Shown here piece by piece: positions 15,224 through 24,362 of a stretch of 64,000 nucleotides of DNA. Position 1 is the first letter of the stretch. Each line of letters begins with the position of its first letter. Origin of the DNA: Nonomuraea pusilla. GTDB taxonomy: Bacteria > Actinomycetota > Actinomycetes > Streptosporangiales > Streptosporangiaceae. The translations under genes were made by a program, and so were the position numbers. The stretch lies in assembly GCF_900109355.1 (NCBI RefSeq), contig NZ_FOBF01000002.1:248001-312000 (forward strand), read 5' to 3'. A model generated the notes under the pieces. It searched no databases and was not told the DNA's origin. It saw only the letters and a list, made by a program, of their open reading frames with translations.

Positions 15224-16936
15224 TCAGCTCTTCCAGGACCAGTCTTGGAAGTACATCAGGTTCATCGGGTCCTGCGGGTCGACGCCCTGCAGCCCCGACT
15301 TGTAGGCCGAGATCTGGTAGACGGGGTTCGGCATCCACAGCACCGGCAGGTCCTTGGCCAGGAAGGCGTTGTACTCCTGCAGCGCCGAGGCGTCGGAGGA
15401 GAACTGGGCCCTGTCGATGAGCTTGTCGGCCTCGGGGTTGGAGTAGCTGCCGAGGTTGACCGGGGCGCCGGTCTGGAACAGGCGCTCGCCGGAGGCGAAG
15501 GCCGGGTAGTACCAGCTGCCCTGGGAGCCGAAGAAGCTCATGTCCCACGAGCACTTGGACTCGTCCGGCTTGCAGGCCGGGGTGACCGCGACGGAGTCGG
15601 GCACCTCCTTGATGGTCAGCTGCACGCCGACCTTGGCCATCTGCGACTTGATCTCCGCGAACATCTTGGAGGTGGCGGTGAAGCCGGACTGGCTGGTGAC
15701 GGTGAACGCCAGCGGCGCGCCCTTCTCGACGCCCTCGCCGCACTTGGCGGCGTCCTCGCAGGTGGTCTGCCCGTCCGGGGTGACCTTCCAGCCGTTGGCC
15801 TCCAGCAGCTGCCTGGCCTTCTCCGGGTCGAAGGAGTAGGCGCAGCCCTCACCCTTGGACGGCACCGGGCCGCAGGTGGGCGACGCCATGCCGCCCCAGA
15901 TCACCTTGCTGATGGTGGGCTGGTCGATGAGCATCTGCAGCGCCTGACGCAGGTACGGCTGCTTGAACAGCGGCCCGGTCTTCGGGTTGTTGTAGTTCAG
16001 CTGCAGGTAGGTGATCGACCACCCGTACCAGGGGGAGATCGTGTAGCCCTTGGACTCCAGGTACGACTTCTGCGACAGGTTCGCCGGCGGGATGTAGCCG
16101 TAGTCGATCTGGCCCGCGCGCAGCACGTTGAACTCGGAGTCGTCGCCGGTGAAGGGCCGCAGGACGACCTTGTTCAGCGACGGCTTGTCCGGGCCGGAGT
16201 AGGTGTCCTGCTTGGCGAGCACGACCTCGCCGTTCGGGACGTACTTCTCCAGCTTCCACGGGCCGCTGCCGACCTTCCACAGCGGGTCGGTGGCGTACGA
16301 CTTGGGGTCCTTGGCGGCCGTGGTCAGCGCGGCGAAGGTCGTCTTCGGGTCGCCCTTGTCCCAGGCGTGCTGGGGCAGGGGGACGATGCGGTTGAGCTGG
16401 TTGCCGATGAACCAGGCCGTGTTGTAGGCCTTCTTGGTGGTGAAGGAGAAGGTCTTGTCGTCCTTGACCTTGAACTCCTCGATGTTGTCCGGGAAGCCGC
16501 CGGGCCGGTAGGACGCCCACTTGTCCTTGTTGGTGGTGACCAGGTCCCACCAGAACTGGATGTCCTTGGTCGTGATCGGCTTGCCGTCGGACCAGGTGTT
16601 GTCCTTCAGCGTGATGGTCAGCGTCCTGCCGCCGTCGCTGACGGCCGGAGCCTCGGCCAGCGACCGGCGCGGGTCGATGTTGTCGGGGCTGGAGCCGTCC
16701 AGCTTGTAGCTGTACAGCTTGCGGTACAGGGCCGTGGAGAAGATGTCGTTCTCGCCCTGGGTGAAGCCGGGGGCCGAGATCGGCAGGATCCAGTTGGGCG
16801 TGCGGAAGGCCACCGTCGCGGTGTCCTTGCCCTGGCTGCCGCCCTGTTGCGAGCTGTTGCCCGTGGTGCCGCCGCAGGCGGTCAGGCTGAGCCCGACAAC
16901 CGCGACGCCGCAGGCGATGCGGATTCTCGTCCCCAT
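15224..16936 (-). CDS. dppA: Dipeptide/oligopeptide-binding lipoprotein DppA (SBP_bac_5)
   Basis: 570 residues. The lipobox LSLTAC gives a lipid-anchored extracellular binding protein, and the ATG has AGGAG upstream. The mature chain has the family-5 features: NDIFSTALYRKLYSY near the start, LTITLKDNTWSDGKPITTKDIQFWWD (the W-S-D-G-x-P hallmark) and the late LRQALQMLIDQ. It is first in the import operon and faces a ROK regulator. The true ligand could be a peptide, a glycopeptide or another oligomer; the MlrC-type hydrolase across the divide points to a peptide-like substrate. Confidence 0.93.
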   Translation of the reverse strand: MGTRIRIACGVAVVGLSLTACGGTTGNSSQQGGSQGKDTATVAFRTPNWILPISAPGFTQGENDIFSTALYRKLYSYKLDGSSPDNIDPRRSLAEAPAVSDGGRTLTITLKDNTWSDGKPITTKDIQFWWDLVTTNKDKWASYRPGGFPDNIEEFKVKDDKTFSFTTKKAYNTAWFIGNQLNRIVPLPQHAWDKGDPKTTFAALTTAAKDPKSYATDPLWKVGSGPWKLEKYVPNGEVVLAKQDTYSGPDKPSLNKVVLRPFTGDDSEFNVLRAGQIDYGYIPPANLSQKSYLESKGYTISPWYGWSITYLQLNYNNPKTGPLFKQPYLRQALQMLIDQPTISKVIWGGMASPTCGPVPSKGEGCAYSFDPEKARQLLEANGWKVTPDGQTTCEDAAKCGEGVEKGAPLAFTVTSQSGFTATSKMFAEIKSQMAKVGVQLTIKEVPDSVAVTPACKPDESKCSWDMSFFGSQGSWYYPAFASGERLFQTGAPVNLGSYSNPEADKLIDRAQFSSDASALQEYNAFLAKDLPVLWMPNPVYQISAYKSGLQGVDPQDPMNLMYFQDWSWKS

Positions 16937-17000
16937 GGTTCTCCTCGTCGAGACGTGCGCGTGCCCTCCTGGGGGCGCTCAGTCCGGAGAATGTATAGAC

Positions 17001-17057
17001 GCATTTCGGTGAAGTCAATGCGAAAAATCCACTTTGTTCGGGACACTTATTTCGGTG
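17001..17057. promoter_or_regulatory. Candidate ROK-regulator operators between dppA and the regulator
   Basis: Nested inverted repeats GCATT-N11-AATGC (17001-17021) and TTTCG-N12-CGAAA (17004-17025) lie in an AT-richer island of an otherwise GC-rich region. ATTTCGGTG recurs at 17003-17011 and 17049-17057. The location in the divergent gap fits repressor sites for both the dpp operon and the ROK gene. Confidence 0.5.
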
Positions 17058-17141
17058 TACAGTCCGCGTCCAGTACATCTTTCGGAGATCTTCGCCGCGC
17101 CCGGACGACGGGCGACCGCGACGCGCACCCAGAGGAGAGGC

Positions 17142-18266
17142 ATGTCGGATCCCGCCAGCCTGCGCGACCAGGCGCTCAGCCTGCTGGCCAGCGGCCAGGC
17201 CGCCTCCCGTGCGGATCTGGTGGAAACCCTGCAGGTCGCGCCCTCCACCGTCTCCAGCGTGGTGCGCCGCCTGCTGGAGGAGGGCGTCATCCTGGAGGAG
17301 GGCGTCAGCGCCTCCACCGGCGGGCGGCGGCGGAAGATCCTGCGGCTGCGCGACGCCGGCGGCCTCTACGCGGTGGCCGAGCTCGGCGCCCGGCACGCCC
17401 GCGTCGGCCTCTGCTCGCCCTCCGGCCGCCTGCTGGCCGCCGAGGAGCGCGCCATCGACATAGGAGCAGGCCCCGGCCCGATCTTCGACGAGATGGGCGC
17501 GGCCTTCGACAGCGTCAGAGCCGCCCACGCCCCCGGCCAGCGGCTGCTCGGAGTCGGCATGGCCCTGCCGGGCCCCGTCGAGTTCCCCCACGGCCGCCTC
17601 GTCGGCCCGGCCCGCATGCCCGGCTGGAGCGGCTACGACGCCCAGAGCGACCTGCGCGACCGCTTCGACGTCGCCGTCGTCGTCGACAACGACGCCAAGG
17701 CCGCCGCGATCGGCGAGCACGCCCTCCGCCCCGACGCCGGCGACATGATCTACGTCAAGGCCGGCACCGGCATCGGCGGCAGCCTCGTCTCCGGCGGCCA
17801 GGTCTACCGCGGCGGACGCAGCCTCAGCGGCGACGTCACCCACGTACGCGTCGCCGACAGCGGCGAGCAGGAGTGCTCCTGCGGCAGCCGCGGCTGCCTG
17901 GAGACCGTCGCCAGCGGCGCCGCCCTGGTGCGCGAGCTGGCCCGGCGCGGCCTGCCCGTCACCAGCACCCGCGACGTCGTCGCCGCCACGCTCAACGCCG
18001 ACCCCGCCGTGGTCACGCTCGTGCGCAACGCCGGCCGGCTGCTCGGCGTGGCGCTGTCGGGGCTGGTCAACTTCCTCAACCCCGACACCGTCGTCATCGG
18101 CGGGTCGCTGTCCAGCCTGGACGTCTACGTCGCCGCCGCCAAGGGCATGCTGTACGAGCGGTGCCTGCCGTCGATCACCCAGTCCCTGTCCATCGAGGCC
18201 AGCCTCGCCGGCCCCGACGCCGCCCTCGTCGGGCTCGGCCGCCTCGTACGCGCCTCCACCGTCTAG
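17142..18266 (+). CDS. ROK-family transcriptional regulator
   Basis: 374 residues from the ATG preceded by AGAGGAGAGG. Residues ~8-60 are a winged helix (SRADLVETLQVAPSTVSSVV) and the rest is a ROK sugar-kinase-like fold with GMALPGPVEF, VVVDNDAKAAAIGE and YVKAGTGIGG. The zinc motif CSCGSRGCLE is complete. As a repressor it would sense a sugar or amino sugar, hinting that the adjacent dpp importer handles glycosylated or muropeptide-like ligands (inference). It is probably transcribed with the MlrC gene 56 bp downstream. Confidence 0.92.
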   Translation: MSDPASLRDQALSLLASGQAASRADLVETLQVAPSTVSSVVRRLLEEGVILEEGVSASTGGRRRKILRLRDAGGLYAVAELGARHARVGLCSPSGRLLAAEERAIDIGAGPGPIFDEMGAAFDSVRAAHAPGQRLLGVGMALPGPVEFPHGRLVGPARMPGWSGYDAQSDLRDRFDVAVVVDNDAKAAAIGEHALRPDAGDMIYVKAGTGIGGSLVSGGQVYRGGRSLSGDVTHVRVADSGEQECSCGSRGCLETVASGAALVRELARRGLPVTSTRDVVAATLNADPAVVTLVRNAGRLLGVALSGLVNFLNPDTVVIGGSLSSLDVYVAAAKGMLYERCLPSITQSLSIEASLAGPDAALVGLGRLVRASTV

Positions 18267-18322
18267 GCGCCCCGAGCGAGCCCGGCCAGGCCCAGGAACC
18301 GTCCAGAAGGAGTCAAGTCACC

Positions 18323-19753
18323 GTGCCCCTGCGCATCGCCATCGGCGGCATCCACATCGAGTCCAGCACCTTCTCCCCGCACCGCAGCGGCACCGGCGAC
18401 TTCGAGGTCACCCGCGGCCAGGCGCTCCTGGACCGCTACGCCTGGCGCGACCAGCCGTGGGCGCGCGACGTCGAATGGGTGCCGCTCGTGCACGCCCGCG
18501 CCCTGCCCGGCGGCGCCGTCGAGCCCGAGGCGTACGACGCGTGGAAGGCCGAGATCGTCGAGGGCCTGGCCGCCGGCCGCTTCGACGGGATGCTGCTGGA
18601 CATCCACGGCGCGATGAGCGTGGCGGGCCGCCGGGACGCCGAGGGCGACCTCGTCACCGCCGTCCGCGGCGTGCTCGGCCCCGAGCCGCTGGTGTCGGCC
18701 GCGATGGACCTGCACGGCAACGTCTCCCACACCCTGTTCGCCGGCTGCGACCTGCTGACCTGCTACCGCACCGCCCCGCACGTGGACGTGTGGGAGACCC
18801 GCGAGCGCGCCGCGCGCAACCTCGTGGAGGCGCTGCGCCGCGGCGAGCGGCCGCACAAGACGCTGGTGCACGTCCCGATCCTGCTGCCCGGCGAGATGAC
18901 CAGCACCCGCGTCGAGCCCGCCGCCGGCCTGTACGGCCGCATCCCCGAGATCGAGGCCCGCCCCGGCGTCATCGACGCCGCCGTCTGGATCGGCTTCGCC
19001 TGGGCCGACGAGCCCCGCTGCTCCGGCGCCGTCGTCGCCACCGGCACCGACCCGGACGCCGCCGAGCAGGCCGCCCGCGAACTGGCCCGCGCCTTCTGGG
19101 AGGCGCGCGAGGAGTTCGCCTTCGTCGCCCCCACCGGCTCCATGGACGAATGCCTCGAAGCCGCGATCAAGGACGGCGCCCGGCCGTACTTCATCAGCGA
19201 CTCCGGCGACAACCCCGGCGCCGGCGGCGCCGACGACGTCACCTACGCCCTGGAGCGCATGCTGGCCCGGCCGGAGATCCGCGACGGCTCCGTCCGCGCC
19301 GTCTTCGCCTCGCTGTTCGACCCGCAGGCCGTCGCCGAGATCGCCCACCTGCCGGTCGGCTCGCCGGTCAGCGTCCGCGCCGGCGGCCGCGTCGACACCC
19401 GCGACCCGGGACCGGTGCCGCTGGAGGGCACCCTGGAGGCCGTGGCCGACGACCCCGACGGCGGCCGCGTGGCCTCCGTCCGGGTCGGCGGGCTCAGCGT
19501 CTTCCTCACCTCGCGCCGCATGCAGTACCGGCTGCTGGAGTCGTACCGCCGCCTCGGCGTCGACGTGGCCGGCGTGGACGTCGTCACCGTCAAGATCGGC
19601 TACCTGGAGCCCGAGCTGTTCGAGGCGGCCGCCGGCTGGATGCTCGCCCTCACCCCCGGCGGCGTCGACCAGGACCTGCCCCGCCTGCCCTACGCCAACC
19701 TCACCCGGCCGATCTTCCCGCTGGACCGCGACTTCACCCCCGAGGGAATCTGA
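18323..19753 (+). CDS. M81-family metallohydrolase (MlrC-like)
   Basis: 476 residues from GTG, with AAGGAG upstream. It matches the microcystinase-C (MlrC) family in order: GGIHIESSTFSP at the N-terminus, LLDIHGAMSV and AAMDLHGNVSH with the probable zinc-binding Asp/His, and the C-terminal SDSGDNPGAGGADDV and VTVKIGYLEPE. MlrC hydrolyses the linear tetrapeptide of microcystin; most homologues act on unknown peptides or amides. Length is normal for the family and no signal peptide is visible, so it is cytoplasmic. Next to a peptide importer, it probably processes the imported compound. Confidence 0.9.
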   Translation: MPLRIAIGGIHIESSTFSPHRSGTGDFEVTRGQALLDRYAWRDQPWARDVEWVPLVHARALPGGAVEPEAYDAWKAEIVEGLAAGRFDGMLLDIHGAMSVAGRRDAEGDLVTAVRGVLGPEPLVSAAMDLHGNVSHTLFAGCDLLTCYRTAPHVDVWETRERAARNLVEALRRGERPHKTLVHVPILLPGEMTSTRVEPAAGLYGRIPEIEARPGVIDAAVWIGFAWADEPRCSGAVVATGTDPDAAEQAARELARAFWEAREEFAFVAPTGSMDECLEAAIKDGARPYFISDSGDNPGAGGADDVTYALERMLARPEIRDGSVRAVFASLFDPQAVAEIAHLPVGSPVSVRAGGRVDTRDPGPVPLEGTLEAVADDPDGGRVASVRVGGLSVFLTSRRMQYRLLESYRRLGVDVAGVDVVTVKIGYLEPELFEAAAGWMLALTPGGVDQDLPRLPYANLTRPIFPLDRDFTPEGI

Positions 19754-19861
19754 CGCCTCCACGGCCCGGTCGCCGCCTTACCGCGATTTGGCCGGCGGTC
19801 TCCCCAGCGGGGCCCTTCCCCGGGTAGGCGGTCAGGACAGCGACCCCGAGGAGGGAACGAC

Positions 19862-20881
19862 ATGCGCGGTGTGGTGATGCGCACGCCCGGCGACGTCCGG
19901 GTGGAAGAACGCGACGACCCGACGATCCTCCACCCGGCCGACGCCGTCATCCGCCTCGCCGCCACCTGCGTCTGCGGCTCCGACCTGTGGCCCTACCGCG
20001 GCGTCCAGGACGTCCGCGACCAGCCGATGGGCCACGAGTACGTCGGCGTCGTGGAAGAGGTCGGCGGCGAGGTCAGGAACGTCAAGCCCGGCGACTTCGT
20101 CGTCGGCTCCTTCTTCGCCTCCGACAACACCTGCGAGATCTGCCGGGACGGCTACCAGTCCCGCTGCGTGCGCGCCGAGTCGATGAACGACATCGGCACG
20201 CAGGCGCAGCGGGCCCGCGTCCCCCTCGCCGACGGCACCCTCGTCGCCACCCCCGGCATGCCGGAACCCGACCTGATCCCGTCGCTGCTGGCCGCCTCCG
20301 ACGTGCTCGGCACCGGCTGGTTCGCCGCCGTCGCCGCCCAGGCCGGACCGGGCAGGACCGTCGCCGTCGTCGGCGACGGCGCGGTCGGCCTGCTCGGCGT
20401 GCTGGCCGCCCGCCGGCTCGGCGCCGAACGGATCGTCGTCTTCAGCCGGCACGAGGACCGGCAGAAGCTCGCCGTCGAGTACGGCGCCACCGACATCATC
20501 ACCGAACGCGGCGACGAGGGCGTGGCCAGGCTCAAGGAGCTCGACGGCGGCCTCGGCGCGCACTCGGTCATCGAGGCGGTCGGCACGCAGGAGTCGATGA
20601 TGCAGGCCATCCGCTGCGCCCGGCCGGGCGGGCACGTCGGATTCGTCGGGGTCGCCCACGACGTCCGGATCCCCGGCGACGAACTGTTCTTCGCCGAGGT
20701 GCACCTGCTCGGCGGGCCCGCCCCGGTGCGCCGGTTCCTGCCCGAGCTGATCGGGTTGATCTGGGACCGCACGATCGACCCCGGCAAGGTCTTCGACCTC
20801 GAACTGCCCCTGGAAGAGGCGCCCGAGGCGTACCGGGCGATGGACGAGCGGCGCGCCATCAAGGTGCTCCTCACCGTCTGA
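19862..20881 (+). CDS. Zinc-dependent alcohol dehydrogenase (MDR family)
   Basis: 339 residues, ATG with a GAGGAGGGA SD. The catalytic zinc motif is seen in CVCGSDLWPYRG and GHEYVGVVEEVG; the NAD(P) loop is VVGDGAVGLLGV. The structural-zinc loop reads DNTCEICRDGYQSRC, with three Cys instead of four (Asp or Asn in the first place), so that zinc may be held differently. Same strand as the MlrC gene, 108 bp downstream. Substrate unknown. Confidence 0.92.
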   Translation: MRGVVMRTPGDVRVEERDDPTILHPADAVIRLAATCVCGSDLWPYRGVQDVRDQPMGHEYVGVVEEVGGEVRNVKPGDFVVGSFFASDNTCEICRDGYQSRCVRAESMNDIGTQAQRARVPLADGTLVATPGMPEPDLIPSLLAASDVLGTGWFAAVAAQAGPGRTVAVVGDGAVGLLGVLAARRLGAERIVVFSRHEDRQKLAVEYGATDIITERGDEGVARLKELDGGLGAHSVIEAVGTQESMMQAIRCARPGGHVGFVGVAHDVRIPGDELFFAEVHLLGGPAPVRRFLPELIGLIWDRTIDPGKVFDLELPLEEAPEAYRAMDERRAIKVLLTV

Positions 20882-20886
20882 CACCG

Positions 20887-20907
20887 GGGGCAGGCCCCGT
20901 CAGGGGC
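20887..20907. terminator. Possible terminator between convergent genes
   Basis: Competing short hairpins, GGGGC/GCCCC and GCCCC-GTCA-GGGGC (20894-20907), start 6 nt after the dehydrogenase stop. Weak but well placed. Confidence 0.35.
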
Positions 20908-20995
20908 GGAGCGCGGCCGTGAGCGACGTCATGGCCGCCTTCCCCGCGATCTCGGTCAGAGCGCAGAAGACCGGCGCGCGAGCGGCCCTGCCGTG

Positions 20996-21493
20996 TCAGT
21001 GGCAGCGCATGTCCATCCCGGTGCCGTCGTACACGCCGTCCAGATCGATGATCACTGAGTTCGTGGCGGAGGTGCCGGCCACGGGCGTGCCCGGCTCGTC
21101 GAACACCGTGAAGGCCACGACCCTGTAGTCGCCGAGGTCTCCGTCGGGGTCTTCGATCTTCGCCTGGCGGTAGTGGTTCAGCACCTCCTGGACGGGCCGC
21201 TCGGTGAAGAGCCCGAAGCGGATGGTGTACAAGCAGTCACCGGAGTCGCCGCTCACCTTGACTTGCGGGTCGAAGGACCCGAAGTCTGTTCCGGCCGGCA
21301 GCGGATACTCCTGGATGCGGTCCACCATGCGCGCCAGCCGGTGGTCATTGATCCACACCGGCGCCATCACGATCGCCGCGAGCAGCAGGAGCGGCACCAA
21401 TAGCAGGGCCAGGCAGCCGCTTGCCCGAGCCATTCGTGAATGTCTTGACTTCTGCGGCGGTGCGGCCGCGGACGGGTCCGGGGGGATCGACAT
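20996..21493 (-). CDS. Small membrane-anchored protein of unknown function
   Basis: 165 residues: a short Pro/Ser-rich N-terminus, a basic stretch, one transmembrane helix (CLALLLVPLLLLAAIVMAPV, about residues 27-46) and an outward-facing domain of about 115 residues with two Cys that could pair. No recognised family. The convergent neighbour is the alcohol dehydrogenase. The ATG has no strong SD. Confidence 0.65.
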   Translation of the reverse strand: MSIPPDPSAAAPPQKSRHSRMARASGCLALLLVPLLLLAAIVMAPVWINDHRLARMVDRIQEYPLPAGTDFGSFDPQVKVSGDSGDCLYTIRFGLFTERPVQEVLNHYRQAKIEDPDGDLGDYRVVAFTVFDEPGTPVAGTSATNSVIIDLDGVYDGTGMDMRCH

Positions 21494-21538
21494 GGATCAC
21501 ATGATCGCGTACCCGTTCCCCCTCTCGTGAGGTTACGG

Positions 21539-22040
21539 CCGGCGGGCGCGGGGAGGGGGAGCGCGGTGTGCGGGAGGGACGGCTCGTCCGGGAGGACGAG
21601 TCCCGCCTCCGCATGACGTCCTGCCCAAGGGGAGCCGCCGGGCGCCTCCCGCCGAAGGCGCCGCCTGGTGCGCGGCGGCCGATAGCGTTGCCTCGTGCCC
21701 GAGCCGCGCCGCCGTTCTCCCGGAAGCCGCGTCCCGGTGACCGGCCGCCCCTGGACGCCGCCGTCGCCGTGCCGCCCGCGCGCCGTCAGCTGCGTCCTGG
21801 CGCGCGGGCGGGCCGCCCCGCGCCGGTCGCGCCGGTTCTCGCCGTGCGGCCGCCCGGTCGCGGTACGCCGCCTTCGGGCCCGGCCCGTGCTCGCCCGGGT
21901 GCCGGCCGCCGCGGCGCCCCCGGGTGCCGTCGGCGCCGTCGCCGGTCCAGGGGCGGTGGTGGTGGCCGTGATGCGAAGGCGGTGCGAAGGCGGCGTGGAG
22001 GAGGCGTAGGGGAGTGCTGACGATGCTGGAGGAGGTGCCG
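21539..22040. other. Long GC-rich stretch upstream of the kinase gene; one possible leaderless ORF
   Basis: About 500 bp without a convincing gene. The best candidate is a GTG at 21695 (to 22009, 104 residues, very Arg/Pro/Ala-rich, no recognised domain). It is preceded by TAGCGT at 21683-21688 with 6 nt to the GTG, the same spacing as the leaderless hydrolase gene at 25156. It may be a small protein or simply the start of a long 5' leader of the kinase mRNA. Confidence 0.35.
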
Positions 22041-24362
22041 ATGGGCGGCTGGGCGCCCGCGGTCGTGCCGCCCGCCGTCGCCGCGGCGCTGTACGTGCTC
22101 GCCCTGAGGCGTACGGCCGGGGTGGCGGCGGCAGGCGTCGCGGTGGTGACGGTGGCGGTGGCGGTGACGGCGCTCGCCCTCGGCGAGCGGCCCGGGCCCG
22201 TCGCCGGGGCGACGCTGCTGACGGCCGGGTGCGCGGCCGTCGCCTGGGCGCTCGGCAGGTCCGGCAGGCGGCGCCGGGCGCGGCGGCTGGCGCTGGAGGC
22301 GTACCGTGCCGCGGCGGGCGCCGCGGCCGAGGCGGCGGGCGAGGTGGAGCGGCACCGGCTCGCCGCGGAACTGCACGACACGGCCGCCCACAGGTTCACC
22401 GGCATCGTGGTGGGCGCCGCCTCGGCGCTGCGCCTGGCCGACCCCGACCTGCAGGCGCGTGCCGTCCGCGACGCCGCCGAGACCGCGCGGCTGGCGGAAG
22501 GCGAGCTGGAGCGGCTGACCGGCGTCCGCGCACCCGGTGGCGGCGCGCAGGACGAACGGCCGGGCCCCCGCGACCTCGCCGACCTGGACGCGCTGGTCGC
22601 CGCCTGGCCGGATCCGCGGGTCACCTACGTCAGGACGGCCCGGAGCGCGCCGCCGGAGATCGCCGCCGTCGCCTACCGGGTGGTACGCGAAGCGCTCACC
22701 AACGCCCTGCGCTACGCGGAGGGCGGCACGGTGCGGGTGGCCGTCGAACAGGCGGCCGACCGCCTGGTCATCACGCTCGTCGACGGCCCCACCACCACAC
22801 AGGACGCGGCGCAACCCTCCGACGACAGCACGAGCCGCCACAGCGGGACGACGCCGGTGCCAGGACCGGACGAGACGGCGGCCACGTCCAGGGACGCCCG
22901 CACCCCGCCCCTGCCGAGCGCCGTAGGCCGGTCGCCGGGTCTGGCCGGTGCGGGGACGGCGGCCGGGCTCGGCGGGCGTCGGGACGTTGAGGGGCTCGGC
23001 GGCGGCCATGGGCTCGCGGGGCTGCGGGTGGCTGTGGCCGAGTGCGGCGGCGTTCTGTCGGCAGGGCCGGAAGGGGCCGGGTGGGCAGTGCGTGCCGAGT
23101 TCCCGCTGCAGGACGCGCCCTCCGCCCCAGTGCCGTCCGCCTCAGCGCCGTCGGTCTCAGTGCCGTCGGCCCTCGCGCCGTCCGTCCCGGCGCTCTCCGC
23201 CTCGGCGGCCTCCCCTCCTGGGCCCGCCGCCGTGGTGCCGGCCGCCCTCCCGCTCTCCGTCTCCGCGCCGCCCGTCTCCGCGCCGCCCGTCCCCGGTCGG
23301 TGGGGCGGGTGGCGGGGTGGGCCGGCGTCCAACGGGGCGCTGGTGCTGTTCGCCGTGGCCTGGTCGGTCGGCTTCAGCCTGCTGGCGGACGACGTCCCCC
23401 TGAGCGCCGGTGAGGTCGCGTTGCTGGCGGTGCTGTTCGTGGCGCACGCCCTGCCGCTCGCGGTACGCGCCCGCGCCCCGCTGCCCGGCCTGGCGGCGGC
23501 GCTGTCGGTCCACCCGGTCCTGCTCGCCGCCTGGTTCGCCGGCTGGACGACGCAGCCCGCCGGTGACTTCTTCCTCTGGTGCCTGTGGGTGGAGCTGACG
23601 CTGCTGTACGCGGTGGGTGTCCAGGGCGGCCGGCGATGGCGGCCCGGTGCGGCGGCCACGGCCACCGTGGCGGCGGCAGGTGGACTGGTGCTGGCCTGCG
23701 GCCCCGGCATCGTCGGCGACAGGGCAGCGGCGGGAGCGGTGCTGGCCTCGGGTCTGGCGGTTCCCGCGGCGGCGGCGTGGGCGCTGGGGGTGGGAGTGGC
23801 GCGGCTGCGGGCCCGCCGACGTACCGCGACGCGCGACGAGCAGGTCCGGCTCAGCCGGGAGGCGGAGGCCGCGGTGCGGGCCGAACGCGCCCGCCTGGAG
23901 GCGCGGCTGCGCTCCTCGGCCCTGCGCCGCATGGGGGCGGTCCTGGCGGCGGCGGAACGCGGCCGGCTGGACGTGGTGCTGGCCGAGGCCAGGGCGGGCC
24001 TGGCCGCGCTCAGGGAGTCGCTCGACGAGCTGCGCTCGCCGGTCGTCGGCGACGACCCGCCCCCCACGTTCGCGGGCATCGCGCTGCTCGCCACGCGGCA
24101 CCAAGCGGCCGTCCGGTACGCCGGTGGCCGCCGCGAGGCGTCCCCCGGCGTGGAGGTGGCGGCGTTCACGGCGGTGGAGCTGATGCTGCGCGGACGCACG
24201 GGCGCGGAGATCACCGTGACCGGCGACGGCGCGGGGACGGCGGTCCGCGGGCCGGCGTCGCCGAGGGCGGTCAGGCGGCTGCGGGCGCTCGCCGACGCGG
24301 CGGGAGGCGGCTTCACCGCCCACGAGGACGGGACGGTGACGGTGTGGCTGCCCGAGACCTGA
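22041..24362 (+). CDS. Two-module sensor histidine kinase (active kinase fused to degenerate kinase)
   Basis: 773 residues from the ATG that has GGAGGAGG 5 nt upstream. Module 1: two hydrophobic segments (15-75), a HisKA_3 helix with the phospho-acceptor H112 in AAELHDTAAHRF, an ATPase N-box REALTNALRYAEG (N221) and a G-box GGGHGLAGLR near 321. About 60 low-complexity residues are inserted between D-box and G-box. A Ser/Ala/Pro linker (359-418) leads to module 2: several membrane helices (432-590) and a HisKA_3-like helix where the expected His-Asp is R624-S625, then a C-terminal ATPase-like domain without the Asn box. The next gene is its response regulator. Confidence 0.88.
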   Translation: MGGWAPAVVPPAVAAALYVLALRRTAGVAAAGVAVVTVAVAVTALALGERPGPVAGATLLTAGCAAVAWALGRSGRRRRARRLALEAYRAAAGAAAEAAGEVERHRLAAELHDTAAHRFTGIVVGAASALRLADPDLQARAVRDAAETARLAEGELERLTGVRAPGGGAQDERPGPRDLADLDALVAAWPDPRVTYVRTARSAPPEIAAVAYRVVREALTNALRYAEGGTVRVAVEQAADRLVITLVDGPTTTQDAAQPSDDSTSRHSGTTPVPGPDETAATSRDARTPPLPSAVGRSPGLAGAGTAAGLGGRRDVEGLGGGHGLAGLRVAVAECGGVLSAGPEGAGWAVRAEFPLQDAPSAPVPSASAPSVSVPSALAPSVPALSASAASPPGPAAVVPAALPLSVSAPPVSAPPVPGRWGGWRGGPASNGALVLFAVAWSVGFSLLADDVPLSAGEVALLAVLFVAHALPLAVRARAPLPGLAAALSVHPVLLAAWFAGWTTQPAGDFFLWCLWVELTLLYAVGVQGGRRWRPGAAATATVAAAGGLVLACGPGIVGDRAAAGAVLASGLAVPAAAAWALGVGVARLRARRRTATRDEQVRLSREAEAAVRAERARLEARLRSSALRRMGAVLAAAERGRLDVVLAEARAGLAALRESLDELRSPVVGDDPPPTFAGIALLATRHQAAVRYAGGRREASPGVEVAAFTAVELMLRGRTGAEITVTGDGAGTAVRGPASPRAVRRLRALADAAGGGFTAHEDGTVTVWLPET

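Noticed and set aside
15245..19753. A 1502-codon plus-strand open frame
   Set aside because: It is the antisense of dppA joined to an out-of-frame reading of the ROK gene and then the true MlrC frame; only the last part (from 18323) is coding.
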